A DNA stretch of 64,000 bases from Epiperipatus broadwayi (GCA_028023455.1 JAQFVV010000001.1:21079611-21143610), one strand, 5' to 3'; positions 1-13,604 are shown, counted from the first letter of the stretch. Translations and numbers: made by a program. Notes: a model not told the origin generated them from the letters alone.

Positions 1-1629
1 TTAACGATCACAATTTACTTCTTACTTTCATTTACAATAATTTAATTTACTTTCTTAAGATTCATTCTTATACAAATAACAATCACCATAAAATGAATCA
101 TTCTATTATAATTGACAATTTTATCATTCAATCATTATCTCCTAAATCTCACTCAATTGAATAAATTTCGTAATTAATTAGCATTTGCCCATAATAGTTG
201 TATCTTTCAGAATTACAAACATTATAATATATTTCATCAGTAACTTGTACTTTGAAATAATATAATATTTTTAAAGTCATTCTATAAAATAAATTTCAAA
301 ACTGAATTTCACAATCACAATGTGACTCTTAAAATACAATATTAATTTCTGTTATATGCTCTACATTTTGTAATAATACTTAATTGCACTTTTCAAATAA
401 ATCTTTAAGATTCTTTTTATATTTAATAAAAAAATAACATACTACTAATTCCCTTTATTATAATTATAATTTAAAAGTAATTAATGATTAATGTATCAAT
501 TATAAATTCTTGAACATAACTATTTAGATAAAAGATGTAATAAATATATATGTAAGAGCTCTATGTGAATGATGTACTTGATGGATATGACCTTGTGATG
601 TAAATGACTCCAGACTGCAATAAAATTATTAATATAAACTTTAAATTAAAATACTTATTTATTTTACAATAATAATTAATAACAAACAGCTATAAACACT
701 ATATTACATAATTAATTAACAAAATAAGGAATTAAATATTCATAAATTTATAAGAAAATTATTTACATTAATAACAGATAAAATAATAATTATTCTATAC
801 ATTCTAGATTTTACCTTATATCTAGTACTTAGTTCATTTAACAAGGTTTAGAATCTAAGCAAAAGTACCCTAAATCCACTCATGCCCGAGATACACAGGT
901 CAGGAGCAATCATGAATTCTGCCCTATTTGCTCTTCTCTAAAACTATAACATTATAAACAACATTTCTGATGATAACATGAAATTTTATTCATTCTGGTC
1001 CCAGAGACACAGCAGAGAAACATGAGATCTACAGGGTAATTAGCATAAATAAATAGTGTTTAAACTTGGCTCAATCAAATATCTTATATAAAGGAAAATC
1101 TATAAGACTAAATAAATTGCACACAGCTAGCATTGCAAAAGAAACATGAATTATAAAATTAGTATCCATCCAGAATGAGCAAAGACAGAATAACTCAGAG
1201 ATAAATGTTTATTTAAGATAATGTTATAACTTCTAAATAAGATTAATATTATTTATAAATATTAAATGGAATTCAATGAATGAGATTCAGTAAGACACAA
1301 ACGAATGAGTAATTATTAAAACATAATAATTTAATAAATATAAACAATTTAATTTACATTAGAAAAACATAGCACAGATTTAATGCGGTTTACTTTGCAT
1401 ATAAGCAACTGATTTAGTATGCTAATAAGTTATAGATAATAATAAATCAATGTTATCAATGCTGTAACCATTACTTTAAAGTAATGATAAGGGTGTTTAC
1501 AAATTCATCTCTAAAGAGAGTTTTACTCTTGATATGATACTTAACAATTTATTGTTTATGAGCATATTTGGACCTGTACAAATGAGGAATGGGTTAGCCT
1601 AAATTAACTTTACTATGATAATCCTAAAA
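1..1629. other. AT-rich noncoding DNA
   Basis: There is no open frame of note and no recognised repeat except the first copy of a 53-bp direct repeat (separate entry). The sequence is mostly A/T runs with stops in every frame. A short perfect palindrome, ATTACTTTAAAGTAAT, lies near 1470-1486. I see no gene here. Confidence 0.6.
785..837 (+). repeat. Exact 53-bp direct repeat, copy 1
   Basis: This segment recurs base for base at 3489-3541, about 2.7 kb downstream on the same strand. It includes the motif CTAGATTTTACCTTATATC. Outside the 53 bp the flanks differ at once: TTA follows here and CAA follows the second copy. It may be a duplicated end of a larger element or the scar of a segmental or ectopic event. 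No known family was recognised. Confidence 0.85.
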
Positions 1630-3110
1630 TATTCGACTAATTATAAAATGAGTGGTTTACAAACATCACTGCGCTACGTCTTATAGTTAATATGAGAACT
1701 ATACATAAACGAACTCGCAGTGCTGACTTATAATAATAGCGTAAAATGGAGAGGATGTCCGTCTTTAGACTGGAAGACTTTATCACATATATAATTCCGC
1801 TTGTATTTATCACAAGGCTATATTCGAAAATATGAGTGGTAAGGATTCCATGGCATGCCCTCCAATGTGTCACATGCAGAGCCTTAATACTCTAATGCTT
1901 ATCTTGAGATCGGTTATATCAAACTTCATTCCTATACGAGTTCCGTGAAGAAAATCCGGATTTCGGATGAGTAAATATGATAAAGCAAAATATAATTCTT
2001 TAAATGCTATCATAAGTAAGCAACGCGAATATGACTTAAGTCTTCAATGACTAATGAAATAATTTAAGCTTATATAAAGCAATAATAGCATGCGTAATGC
2101 CATGATAAAATAATAACCCACTCAGCATCGTACGTATAACTTTAATAAATTTAGGATGTCGAAAATAGAAGAGGGAAAAATATTATTTTCCTATACAAGT
2201 CCAAGTATTTTAAACGACAATACATTATAAGCAATTTAACTCTTAATGGCATATAAATAATAAATAGTTATTAAGTATATTAATAATCAAGTTTATTAAA
2301 AGAACATAAATTGCATTTAAATATCGATAGTGATATGATTTTTAAACAATCCACCATTAACCATAATTTCAAAATATTTAACCGAGCGAACAGCGTTCAA
2401 TAAGAAATTTTACGTTTAAACTAATTAAACATTCCAAAATATTGGAATGATGATTGAAATAATATAAGTTCGCTAGATTAAAACATTAGCATACTAAAAC
2501 TAATTTAATAAGAGATATATTTAAAATAAGTTTTGCCGCATGAAATAAAATAATTAGAGTGTGAAACTTTTAAAAACTAATGATAGGTTTAAAGTACATA
2601 ATTCTGTGCTTAGCGTTTCAAAGAACGAGTTGAAAACTTAAGAGAAAATCATAAATTTAATGATAATTAGTTTACAGTCATTTACCAAATAAATAAAAGT
2701 TACATTCTGATTACAATTAAGATTTAGGACAGAAATGAAGTGAGGAAAATTAAGAGTTTATTCTTCGGCAAAACGGATTACCTTTATTATTTATGGTGGC
2801 CATTTAAGATAATTACAGGAAGTTTGGACACGAAGGCACAATATTAATAAAATAATGGTAGGCATCTTCCAATATTCTTTTATAATTAAGCACAACAGTT
2901 TTCAAGCAGCGATGGCATAGCAGGGAGGCAGGACAGAGGCGATTTAAGATCAGGGAGGCAAATTCCTTTTACTCACAGTCCATTTTATTACCACTCTCTA
3001 CACAAATACCAGAGAGAAGAGTCATTTGAACTCCTTTTGCGCGTTCCTAGAACTTCTGCTCCTCCTATGCTTGAAATTTAGCAATATTGGAAGATGTAAA
3101 CAATACGTTC
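1630..3110. other. CpG-denser noncoding patch
   Basis: CpG is rare in most of the window, but this stretch has many, for example GCGCTACG near 1671, TCCGGATTTCGG near 1957, ACCGAGCGAACAGCG near 2381 and GCGCG near 3040. No coding frame runs through it, and the 78-codon reverse frame at 1637-1873 has no recognisable domain. In a CpG-depleted, probably methylated genome, such a patch can be an unmethylated regulatory region or exon-proximal DNA, or simply a young repeat. Function is inferred only. Confidence 0.35.
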
Positions 3111-3488
3111 CAGAAAGCAGATTATTTAAACATATTTTTGACATTTTAAAATTGTAATAATATTTTTTTAGAATTTCTGGCATTGCTTTAGCTCTACATT
3201 AATTGTATTTATTTTTATATCTGTAATACATATACGCACATACACAATTATTTAAATGAAGGAAATTTACAAGCTTGAAAATAAAATATACTTAAACTAA
3301 AATAATAATTTAACTGGTTACACATAACCTTTTCTTAAATAAACAAGGTGGAAGTGATATGTGTATATGTGCATGCTTAACATTCCTGGATGACCAAATA
3401 AACACATAAACAGGTTCAAACCCTACTTTAAAGGTATGTAATGTCATCAGGCAGTGAAGTTAAATATGTACCACAGATTTACCACTTC

Positions 3489-3541
3489 AATAATTATTCT
3501 ATACATTCTAGATTTTACCTTATATCTAGTACTTAGTTCAT
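3489..3541 (+). repeat. Exact 53-bp direct repeat, copy 2
   Basis: This is the second copy of the 53-bp sequence found at 785-837. It is identical throughout, although everything around it is unrelated. Confidence 0.85.
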
Positions 3542-5812
3542 CAAAGTAATAAGTTCATCATTATTACCATCATATATGCTTTTGTAATATTACTAAACCA
3601 TTTTACCACCCATGAGTTATCTTGTGGGGTTATCTTCTTGGTCATCTTTTCATAGTTACCTCACATTTTATACCTCCAATATAGTTACAATATTTTAATT
3701 ATAATTCATACTTAAAATATATATGAAAATATGGCACTACAATTTTACCAACAAAATTAGTGCTGCTGTGGTAATATTAAAAACAATATAAATAATATAT
3801 TTAAAATAGATAGTGAAATCAATGATTCTTTTTCATACACTATTATTCATTTTATGCATTCTTCTCTCTCTCTCATATACATTTTCTGTCTTACTTTGAT
3901 CTCAGGTATCATTATTTAAACAATAATTTATTTAGATTTTAATTGAATATAAAATATTTGTTTTGGAAATGGTCTTACAACTTTGATGCCAATCTGACAA
4001 AACTTAGAAAGAAAAAACACCATAAAATTATTAAAATATCTAGTCAACTTTTGATGCCTATTATATTTTTATTTCACAGATAACAAACTGATTTTATTAC
4101 AGTAATATATCAAAATATGGGAATGAAGGTCTCCTTTCTTTATGAGATGTCATACTTTGGAAGGTAGTAATTTTTTTTAATGATTTTACCCCAGTATATC
4201 CTGGATTAAACATCAAATTCTTATGGTATATACAACACTCATGTTTATATGGAAAATTCTCTCATCTCCTTCTAATAAAACATATGGGTATTACATAGAT
4301 TAATCCCATTAAGTTATCTCCTCAATTCTTTAGGATGGTGTTTTATATCCTATTCTGGAATTTCAACTTATCTTTCCATACTATAACTTCAGCATCTATG
4401 ACTATAAATACCTCTGGACCAATAATATAATCCTATCTTCCTATTGTATATTCATCTATCCACGTTAGAGATCATGTTACAAAACAAATAGTTTACCTTT
4501 ATCATCATTAATATGATAGTTTTTCTAATATAACAAATGAAATCATAATTATTTTTCCACATTAACATTCACTTAGTTTTTCACTCTCATAGATAACTTT
4601 ATATTTTGTAGTATATTTATTGTTATTTTCATAGAATCCTAGAATTTTTGATTTGTCATCAGAATTTCATTCCATTCATTAAATATACTTTATTATAATA
4701 AATTTTAATTTCATTTAAAACACATTTTTCACAAACAACTTTTAAAACGTTATATTTATTAAAACATAAAGTTAAAGAATTATGTTATCCACACACACAC
4801 TTATTCTATAACCCATATATACTCTCTTCATTCTCTAAGCATACTTTTCTTTTTTTTTTTAATACAAACGAATAATGATAAATGGATACCTCTTAATCGT
4901 ATATATTAGTAGCATATAAAAATTTCTTCAATTGTTTCTAATCCTAATACATAATATTATATTATATATATATATAAAACATATCAATAATAAAAATTGT
5001 AAAAAAACTTTTTCACTTCCTAGTTTAATATTACCATGGTAACCAGATCAATATTCACAGTTTCTCGTGAGTTTTGTACTCTTTTTGCTAAAAAAACAAA
5101 ACCCACATGTACATTTAAGTAACATTTTAAAAATATGTAATCATAACAATATCTTGATAAAAATTTCTAAATCAGATGCATCCTTAATTACTTTTCCGAT
5201 CTTGACGGGTTTAAAGTTGAATGCACATAAATATACTCTGGAACAGTATAATAATGAAAGAGTTTATTATTCACAATAAATCTTAACATTAATTTTCCCA
5301 AGTTAAAAACTTTAAATTGCATCAAGTTAATTCATCATTAAGTTTTACTTCAACTTACTTTTTCACTTTATTCTTGTTTACTAGTTTCATAGGTTCTAAG
5401 CACACATAAATAGATTCATATAACTTTATAATTCATAATATATCATCATCATTATTGGCAGTCACTATTAACAGATTAAATAAATTTTACTGTTATTCTT
5501 TATTTTTTTAATATTCCTTTCTTATGATAATATAACTTTATCTGCTAATATCAAGATAGTCTTCATCTATACAAAATTTCATCTTATATTAAACATGATA
5601 AATATTAATACTTATATTTAACCATTCTATAATTTAATAATCATTAAGTATATGCTAAATATTTTCTTCTTTTAATTTTTTCCAAACTATTTATAACATA
5701 TCAATTATTTAATTCAAGAAGAAAATTAATTTCAACTAGTCTTATCATTAACAACAAAGTCATTATTTTTAAAATTTGATAACTACTTTTATAAGTTTAG
5801 GAATTTTATATC
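3542..5812. other. AT-rich noncoding DNA
   Basis: There are no convincing genes or transposon domains. It holds short simple-sequence runs (CT repeat near 3861, CA near 4790, T run near 4850, TA near 4963). The 70-codon forward frame at 5067-5279 has no recognisable features and is probably chance. Confidence 0.6.
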
Positions 5813-5824
5813 TCTGTCTTTTAT

Positions 5825-5960
5825 ACTGAAGCAGTCGAATCTGAGTTCGATCCTAGCTTCATGACATCTAGCCATAAGCCCACTTCAAACCCCTAGTACT
5901 AACCTTAAATTTCCGATGCAATGGGGCTTTATACGTTCAATCCACGCTAATTTCCATAAA
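5825..5960 (+). repeat. Possible tRNA-derived SINE fragment
   Basis: The stretch GAGTTCGATCCTAGC (about 5842-5856) resembles the T arm and box B of a tRNA, GGTTCGANTCC. The following 100 bp is less AT-rich than its surroundings, like a SINE body. No clear box A, poly-A tail or TSD was found. It could equally be chance resemblance. Confidence 0.28.
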
Positions 5961-6027
5961 GAAAAACTATTACAGAAATGTGTATTAAAATTAATTCATT
6001 TGAGTTTAAATTAATCAATGCTATTAA

Positions 6028-6058
6028 TAAATTCATGATAGAATTATTCATGAATTTA
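6028..6058. repeat. Short perfect hairpin
   Basis: TAAATTCATGA and its exact reverse complement TCATGAATTTA are separated by 9 bases. This may be a chance palindrome in AT-rich DNA. Confidence 0.5.
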
Positions 6059-6321
6059 TATATATAACAACTGCATGGATTGTGCATATATATTTGTAAA
6101 TATTTAAATATATATAATTGTTCGAAAGTTTCATTGTGTCGGGAATGTTTGTTTTTACTTTAAATAATTTGTTAAAACTTTAATGATTAAAAGCTACATT
6201 CTTTTGATAAGCTTTCAGATTTTCCTTTTCCAAAACAATGGGTTAAGTTTTATTAATTAGAAAAAAAGATAAGTATTTAAAATGTAAGGATTTCCTAATT
6301 AAAATCATTTTCTGATTTTAA

Positions 6322-6351
6322 GAATTCATTTTCTTATTAGAAAATGAATTC
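6322..6351. repeat. Short perfect hairpin
   Basis: There are 12-bp arms GAATTCATTTTC and GAAAATGAATTC around the loop TTATTA. No element ends or TSD were seen. A terminator or binding-site role is not supported. Confidence 0.55.
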
Positions 6352-6429
6352 AAGTTAATGAGTTTGAAAGCCTTATCAAAGGAATGTATCTAACAACAAC
6401 CAGTAAATATTTGTAACATTGATAATGAA

Positions 6430-6840
6430 AGAAGCGCTAGCCCGAAGGCATCAAATACAGTATATATAGCTCTGAAAAGTTTGGAGAAGGGGAAGCCATC
6501 TTTGTTGTAGAGAAGGGCCAGTCAACTCTGTGCATTTTTAAATCATGAATTCAAATAGTGTTCCTATCATGGTAAGGGGCTTAACATCAGGAATCTGGCT
6601 ATTGTTCCTGAAGTCCCCTAAAAATCTTCAATGAAGCTGCTAAATCCTTTCCGGACCAATCATGCTGCCAAAGTCAAATAAAATGCTGTTCAAGTAGTCA
6701 ACTAAATGCATACCTACATTTTACCAACCAGGATGTGTAAACTAAGGAAACCAGCCCCAGAAGAAATGGGTAATCTATTTCCATAATGAACCTTAAACTT
6801 TCTGGCCAGTTTTTGAACTTTACACTCCCTTTAAGAGCTC
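6430..6840. repeat. Less AT-rich block, probable unclassified repeat
   Basis: This stretch is clearly richer in G+C than its flanks and includes GCGCTAGCCCGAAGGC near 6434. No frame is open and no family was recognised. Composition suggests an inserted element or conserved noncoding DNA, but no termini or second copy were found in the window. Confidence 0.3.
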
Positions 6841-7696
6841 TTTTCATTCTTTAATGTAATAATCTCTGTGTAACACCTTTTATTTATGCTATTTTAAATT
6901 AGTAATCCTCTCAATCTCTACTCTTTAAATTTAACTTTCCTTCATTACTATGGTGGTTCATTTACTATACTATATATATATTTTGTGTGATTTATTAATG
7001 TCATTTATTTTTAATTATATGCCAATAATCTTTTGACTCGATAAACTCCTTTGTTCTATTTGCCTTACGCAGAAAATATAATATTAAATCTGATAATAAC
7101 TCTCATCCATTAGAACTAGATTTATACAGTTCTATCAATCATCGAGTCGAAAGAAATTATTAAATGTTTGTTACTTTTATAATTGGCTAATAATAAATTA
7201 TTAGCTCTGTTTCTAATCTATGCTCCAGCTATTTTTTCATGTTTACCAATATGTATTTATTCATATATATAATGTTAAAACATTTTTGCAAAAAGGGTCG
7301 ATAAAGAAATCAACTAAATACATTCTAATTCAGATTGTTTTCACTGTCTATTAATATTCAGGAAGGGCACGATATTTGGGGCATGATAAATATAATTTTA
7401 TAATGTGTTAAAATAGTTTTAGTTAAAAGCTTGTTTGACTTTAATTTAATTTGATCAAGTCATCACGTAGAGCATTCTATAATTGGGTTTTATTTTTCAA
7501 ATGGTGACTATCAAGTCATCATCTTCAATGTTGCTGATGTATGGCAATCTTCTGCTCCATTAGGCTTGTCAGTGATAATATTTCTGTTATTTTAAATTAT
7601 CAAGGAAAAAAGCACTTTCCCCTCTGCTCATGTTATATTTGGAACACCAAAGGCTCGTAGTTATGACTTGGCCTGGCTTTCCTGTGAAACCATCTA

Positions 7697-7810
7697 CTTA
7701 AAGGGCATAAGACTTGTCAAATACAAGCCACCATACTACTTTTAAATCACCTCTCCTTAAAGGGCAGTAAGACTTGTGAAATGCAAGCTGCCATAGGACT
7801 TAGATCATCG
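7697..7810. repeat. Two-copy tandem repeat, period about 59 bp
   Basis: CTTAAAGGGCATAAGACTTG starts at 7697, and the diverged copy CTTAAAGGGCAGTAAGACTT starts at 7756. Both continue with a similar GCAAGC/ACAAGC and CCATA segment. This is an imperfect local duplication with no coding potential. Confidence 0.6.
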
Positions 7811-9712
7811 ACCAGCCATTGTCTTTCAATTTCATTTTATAGCTCATAATTTGTCAGCACCGTTGCCTCTCTGTTCCAGTAAAGCCCACTCTGATGCTCG
7901 TAATTCATGATGAAGTGATTTCAATTAAAGTCAAACAAATTCTCAGTTATCTCAAAGTAAATAAGTTTTCCAATAAAGATTAAGTTATGCCCTAAATACG
8001 TATCTTGCTCCTCATGAATGGATTTGTGAATGTGAGAATAAATCTCACATTCTTTCATATAAAATTAGAGTAATAATTTCTTTTACAACTGAATACCTTT
8101 ATCTACCTTTATTTTTTTGTTGGGGGCATAGACATATAGACTTTCAAATATTGCGTAATACTCATTGGCATATAATAAGGACCACCACTCTTATTATAAT
8201 TATAAACTATGTTAAAGGCTAGAGGTGATTAATATAATCATCAGTTAAAATTCAAACAAAACTATTACTATTATTATTAAATATTTTATAAACACACTTG
8301 GTTTTTTATTTCTTAATTCTTTTATTCAATAATTATTTTAATGTTAATGCTCGCTGTCTGTGTTGGCAACCCGAACATATACATATGATTTGATTTAATA
8401 TTATCTTTAGTTAATTTATTATCTGATATTAGTGTCAGTTCAGGGGTCTCTAATCCTCACCAACCATTGAGCTAGTTTCTTGGATCATAGCACTGTGCCA
8501 TCGATTTAGATTTCTACTAATCTGAGCTGGTGAGTTGGTTCAGCTGAGTTTGGATCCAACTTGCATTCAGGTAGTGGTGCTTTTTCGACTGGTACAATAC
8601 TTCTTACTCTGTTTTGATACATAACTAATAAAAGTCATCTGGAATACATAAGCAAACGTTCCCTTATGTGATAGAAAATATATTTCCCTTTAAGTAAATG
8701 TAATTTTCTTTCCCTTTTCATGGTTCTTCCAAACAAGTATAATATTTTTAACTTTTCTTTTAGAATTCCTTTAGCTATTATTTTAATTATGAATTGACTT
8801 CCAAGACTGTAATTAGGTCATAAACTCACTTGTGATGTTAATAATTACTATTAAATATATTATATCATTAGGTAGCCTTTAATTATTACTTTTACTATTA
8901 AAAAAATAAATATTTTAAAATTTTATATATTTTTTATGAACTGAAGTAAAAATCCACTTTACCTTTTAATGAACGGATTCCCTAGTTCATCTGCTCATTC
9001 ACTTAAATACTCCAGACAAAGTGATGTCAGAAAACTAATTAATGAAATTTTATTGGTCAATATCTAAAATCAATTAGCATTAATTTTAAATAAATATCTT
9101 TTTGTCTATATTTTAAATAACTAAAATTAATAAATATTTTACAAACAAAATTAACTTATATAATTTTTAAAACTGACAATTTAATTATAATTATGATTTT
9201 AATATATGATATTATTAACTGAATTTAAATAAGTTTAATAATAAATAATTATATTTAAAATATATTATTATTATTATTATTATATTAAAATAATTATTTA
9301 CTATCTACATAATTGTTCATTCTTTTATTTACTAAAATTCTAAACAGAGTAGTACATTTATCTTTAAAGGATTACTGTAATAAAAATAAACTAATGCTAA
9401 ATTTATTACTATTGCAACTTTTACTAACTCTAATAAATCTATATAAGTAAATATATTTGTTTGTATCAAAAACTATTATATTGAAATTATATAATGGTTT
9501 ATAGTATAAATAATTATAAATAAAGGATGGGTAATACATATCTCTACAGAATTACACCTTTAATCTTTATGTATTAAGTTATTTATGCATGTTATAACAA
9601 AATTTATAGCATTATTATTATCTAAATTTTAAATTTTAAATTTAGAACCATAATATACATTTTATACTTTACTTTTACTATGGATAACCAATCAAAAGGA
9701 TACAATATATAT
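7811..9712. other. AT-rich noncoding DNA
   Basis: No gene was recognised. From 8430 to 8620 the composition is more balanced, but I found no inverted ends, domain or second copy. From 8860 to 9660 the sequence is extremely AT-rich with ATT runs near 9265. Confidence 0.55.
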
Positions 9713-9850
9713 ATTCAAATCACTCCTCTAAACATTAAAATATTTCAGCAATACCCTTTTTCAATAATTATAAAGTCTGAACTTCAAACTTTATATTTAT
9801 TCATAGAGAGCATTGCTGAAATGTCTAAATAATGGAAGGGTGATTTGAAT
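9713..9850. mobile_element. MITE-like foldback element, about 138 bp
   Basis: The ends are inverted: ATTCAAATCACTCCTCT on the left matches, reversed, GGAAGGGTGATTTGAAT on the right. The similarity continues inward to ATTTCAGCAAT and its reverse complement ATTGCTGAAAT, with a second small hairpin in the centre (AAAGTCTGAACTTCAAACTTT). It has no coding capacity. A target-site duplication is not clear because both flanks are A/T-rich. Likely a non-autonomous DNA transposon; superfamily unknown. Confidence 0.6.
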
Positions 9851-11277
9851 ATTTTCTATTTAATTTTCAGCCAGAATTATGCTTTATAATATTTTTATAT
9901 ATATAGAATTAATTAGTGAAAATTATTAAGTATTCCAGGATGAGCAAATATTTTAAATCTATAAAATTTATATAAAATATTAATTTTATAAGTCCATTTA
10001 TTTTATAGTGAGAATTACAATTTAATATTTTATAAATATATAATAGTTTAAAAATTAATAAAGTTTCATTACATTAAAATAATATTTAGTAATTTGTTCT
10101 GATAATACACTCACTCACAAATACAATTTGGCATATATTCCAGTTACATTTAAGATTCTATACTTTATTTTCATATTATTTCATCAATTTCAATCTCTAG
10201 TCATGTGTTTTAAAATATTAACAGTAGGCATACTCTCAGAAATAAATGTGAATATTTAAGAAATAGCCCACTTTGATTTATATGACTTATTATTGATTTT
10301 TAATTTGCAAAATATAGAAGTGGAATTTGCAAAATGTAAACTATGGTGATAATTAAAATGAATTATACCATATTAATTCAGCTAATTAATAAAAACACTG
10401 GAATATAAACTATTAATGCAGGATTCAAACCTTATTTAACTACTATGGATGACAGGTAAGTATTCAATTAATTTTTATGATTTTAAATTTAAACATTTTT
10501 TTATAATTATAAATGTTAAACAGTTACATTTTTTAAAACTGAGTAAAACAAAATTATCAATGTGTAAGCCTACAATTCTCAAGAACAAAAATATAGAAAA
10601 TAAATATTTAATGTTGTGACCTTTGTTGCTAGTATTATTAATCAGAAATTTTTTTTAATAAAAATATTTTTTAATAAATTATGATTGTTTGATGAAAATG
10701 TTATTTATCAGTAATGTTTTTATCAATTCCATATTTTTAAATTTTTATAATTTTAAATTAATTTTAAATTATTTTAAAACATTTTTTACAGTTGAGTAAA
10801 ATAAATCCACTTGTAAACTGCAACAATTCAAAATACTGCACAGAGAGTTTTAAAGAATGGCAAAAAAATTAAATATCTTTGTATTTATTTAAAAGCACAT
10901 AAAAAATTTGAATTAATAGCTTGAACTATTATTTTTGTAAAGTTAAATACTTATCTGGCATTTCATTAGTATCTATATTCAAATTTTATTAATCAAATAA
11001 AAATTTTGAATTAATGCATGATACAAACTACTTCAACTTAACTTCATGGTCTATATCATGCAAATTAAAAAACAGTAAAAATTCATAAAAATTAAACTGT
11101 TCTACTTTTAGAATTCCATTAATTTAATCAGTAATTGGTAAACCTACAGCAATTAAAAATATTGCTCAGGAATCCCTAGTTATATCTATTTTTATAATAA
11201 TAACTACAATAATAATAATACGGTAATAATTAAAATTTGTAAATGCTTTATCTCTGCGAATGTAATATATATATATA

Positions 11278-11883
11278 TTAAAAGCAAAGCTTTATTAACA
11301 TTAACAATATTGTAGTCTTTAGCATGCTTTCAATTTATAATCATCATAAATGTAGCAATGTGGTAAAATAAGACCCTGTTTGAAAATTAAAGTATTATCA
11401 TATTGTTTTGATAGTGCATTAATTAGTTAGAGCATCCTGTTTTTTGGAAAGGGAAATACAGGATTCTTTCCTATTGATTGGTAAATCATAAATACATGTA
11501 TAATCAGGCAAAAACATATTTGGATAGTTAATCTGTTTTTTTTTTCAAGCATTTCACTAATTCCAGCCATTGATTCAAGCCAACATGTTTCAGTGATGTT
11601 TGTTCAGAATGCAATGATGCCAAACAAAAGATGAAGGAGGCTTGGCACATTTCCAAGGACAATTATACCATCAATAGGAGAGAATCTTATATTCCCCTTT
11701 CCAAAAAGTCACTCGCACTAACTAATTAATGTACTATGCAAACAATATGCTATTTTTTAGCCTTTAAACAGTGTATTATCCCCCCACTTCTGTTACAAGC
11801 ATTGCTACATTTATGATGATTATCAGTCGAGAGCATGCTAAGTACTATAGTATTATTAATATTAATAAAGCTTTGCTCTTAAT
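11278..11883. mobile_element. Foldback/MITE element with long inverted arms, about 606 bp
   Basis: The left end TTAAAAGCAAAGCTTTATTAA is the reverse complement, with one change, of the right end near 11862-11882. The match continues through AGCATGC, then ATCATCATAAATGTAGCAAT, and further inward through GCATTAATTAGTTAG (left) against ACTAACTAATTAATG (right) and the GGAAAGGG segments. The arms are therefore about 210-230 bp around a spacer at roughly 11495-11655. The arms have diverged moderately. There is no protein coding, so it is probably a non-autonomous transposon. Confidence 0.7.
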
Positions 11884-13424
11884 ACAGTTTTTGTATATAT
11901 ATAATAATAATAACAGTAATAATTTTATTAGATATTTTAAATATCTTTCACTATGAATTACGAGTACCTACCTTATATAATGACTGATTAACATTTTAAA
12001 AAAAATCATTTAAGAAAAATAAGTGTACTCTGAAAATAGTTTTACATTTGTGGTTGTAAAAAATAATAATAATAATAATAAATATTTCGAAGTTCTCAAA
12101 AATTTTAAAATTTTAAAAAATATTATATAAATTAGTAGTTATAATTTTTAAAAAATAAGCCATATGGGAATCCTGTAATTTGATTTAAGATCAGATTACA
12201 GTTATATGACATTAATAAAAGACAGATTAAAAATAAAAATGAGTAATTATATATGTGATAAACAGAAGTTTATCATTAGAAGCCATTAAAAAAATTAAAT
12301 GTAAAACTAAGACTAAAAAAATTAATCAATTTAATAGAAATATAAAAGCATCAAGTTTAATAATATTAATCTTTTTTAGAATGAAAATAAAATAATGCAA
12401 GTGTTTCAGAAAAAATATTAAAGAGAAATAAATCAAAAAATTCCAAATTAAAATTTCAAAAACTGAAAGATTAAAATAAGATCCAATTACATATAAAGTA
12501 TGAGTAACATACCTATAAATAAGTAAATGAGTCCAGGTAAAACTGACTAATTAGGTAAGTGAGATTAAGAATCAAAAATATTAATCAAGAAAATAAATAA
12601 CTATTAAAATACACACACATCTAATAACAGTACAATAACTAACTCCCACAAAGCAATAAAAAATAATAGACAAACCCATCAATCACAGATTAAAAACAAC
12701 AACTTATTACTTATAATAATTTAGATAAACATTAATTCTTGTCCTGAGAATAAAAAATCTACCCGAAAACCATTTTTTAAATTAAACAACTATTGGAAAA
12801 AAAAATTTTCAATTATAAAAATAAAACTCAAATTGAAGAAAAACACAAAGCAGAACAAAATTATTAATTTATATTTGATTATGTATTTGGCAAAACTTGC
12901 AGCTCTGTAGTTGATTGATATAATTGGTTGTATTTGGGTAACAGTCAATGGTACACAAGGAAATTATTGAAAATTTAATTAAATCTTTACAAAAAAAGAT
13001 TATATCAAAAATGATAAAAATCCAATAATACATGAGAAATGGAGTTGAGATAAGGGCTGCACTGGCAAAAACCTGAACACTTAAATATATATATATCTAC
13101 AATGTAATGATTGTTTACCTTTATACAAGATGCTAAAATTAGATACAAACTAATCTTTAACATATGTAAAAGTAGGGAAATAAAAAGTTTTAAGCTTTCA
13201 TCTTGGTCATGAAGATTCTGTATTTGATATCTCTAAAATACCTTAAAAGCAAAGATTGTCTATAAAATGTATGCATAATAAGAAAGGTTGGTTTGACTTT
13301 CTACACTGGCCAATGCTTGTAATATGGTAAAATTGAGAAGAAGGCATTGATAAAAATCAATAAACATATATATATATATATATATAAATTATTAATCAAT
13401 GTCTGTATTCCAATTATAATAAAA
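11884..13424. other. AT-rich noncoding DNA
   Basis: No gene or element was recognised. It includes simple AAT runs (12064) and a TA run at 13365-13386. The reverse frame at 13301-13519 is compositionally biased and unlikely to be real. Confidence 0.6.
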
Positions 13425-13604
13425 TATATATAATTATTCAAAACAATACAATAATTAATACAGTAAAACAATATTTCAAAAAAAACAAATATATACCAAT
13501 TTAATAGAAGTACTTTCAACTATCTATGTAGTCGTTGTCAACTAGATTCAAATTGTACTAGAAAAAACCGTTACAAATGTAAACAAAAAGTAATACGTCA
13601 TACA

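Noticed and set aside
950-985. CTGATGATAACATGAAATT as a hammerhead
   Set aside because: Contains CTGATGA and GAAA but no stem II pairing between them.
1637-1873. 78-codon reverse frame as a host exon
   Set aside because: The region is CpG-denser but no protein motif or clear splice sites could be supported.
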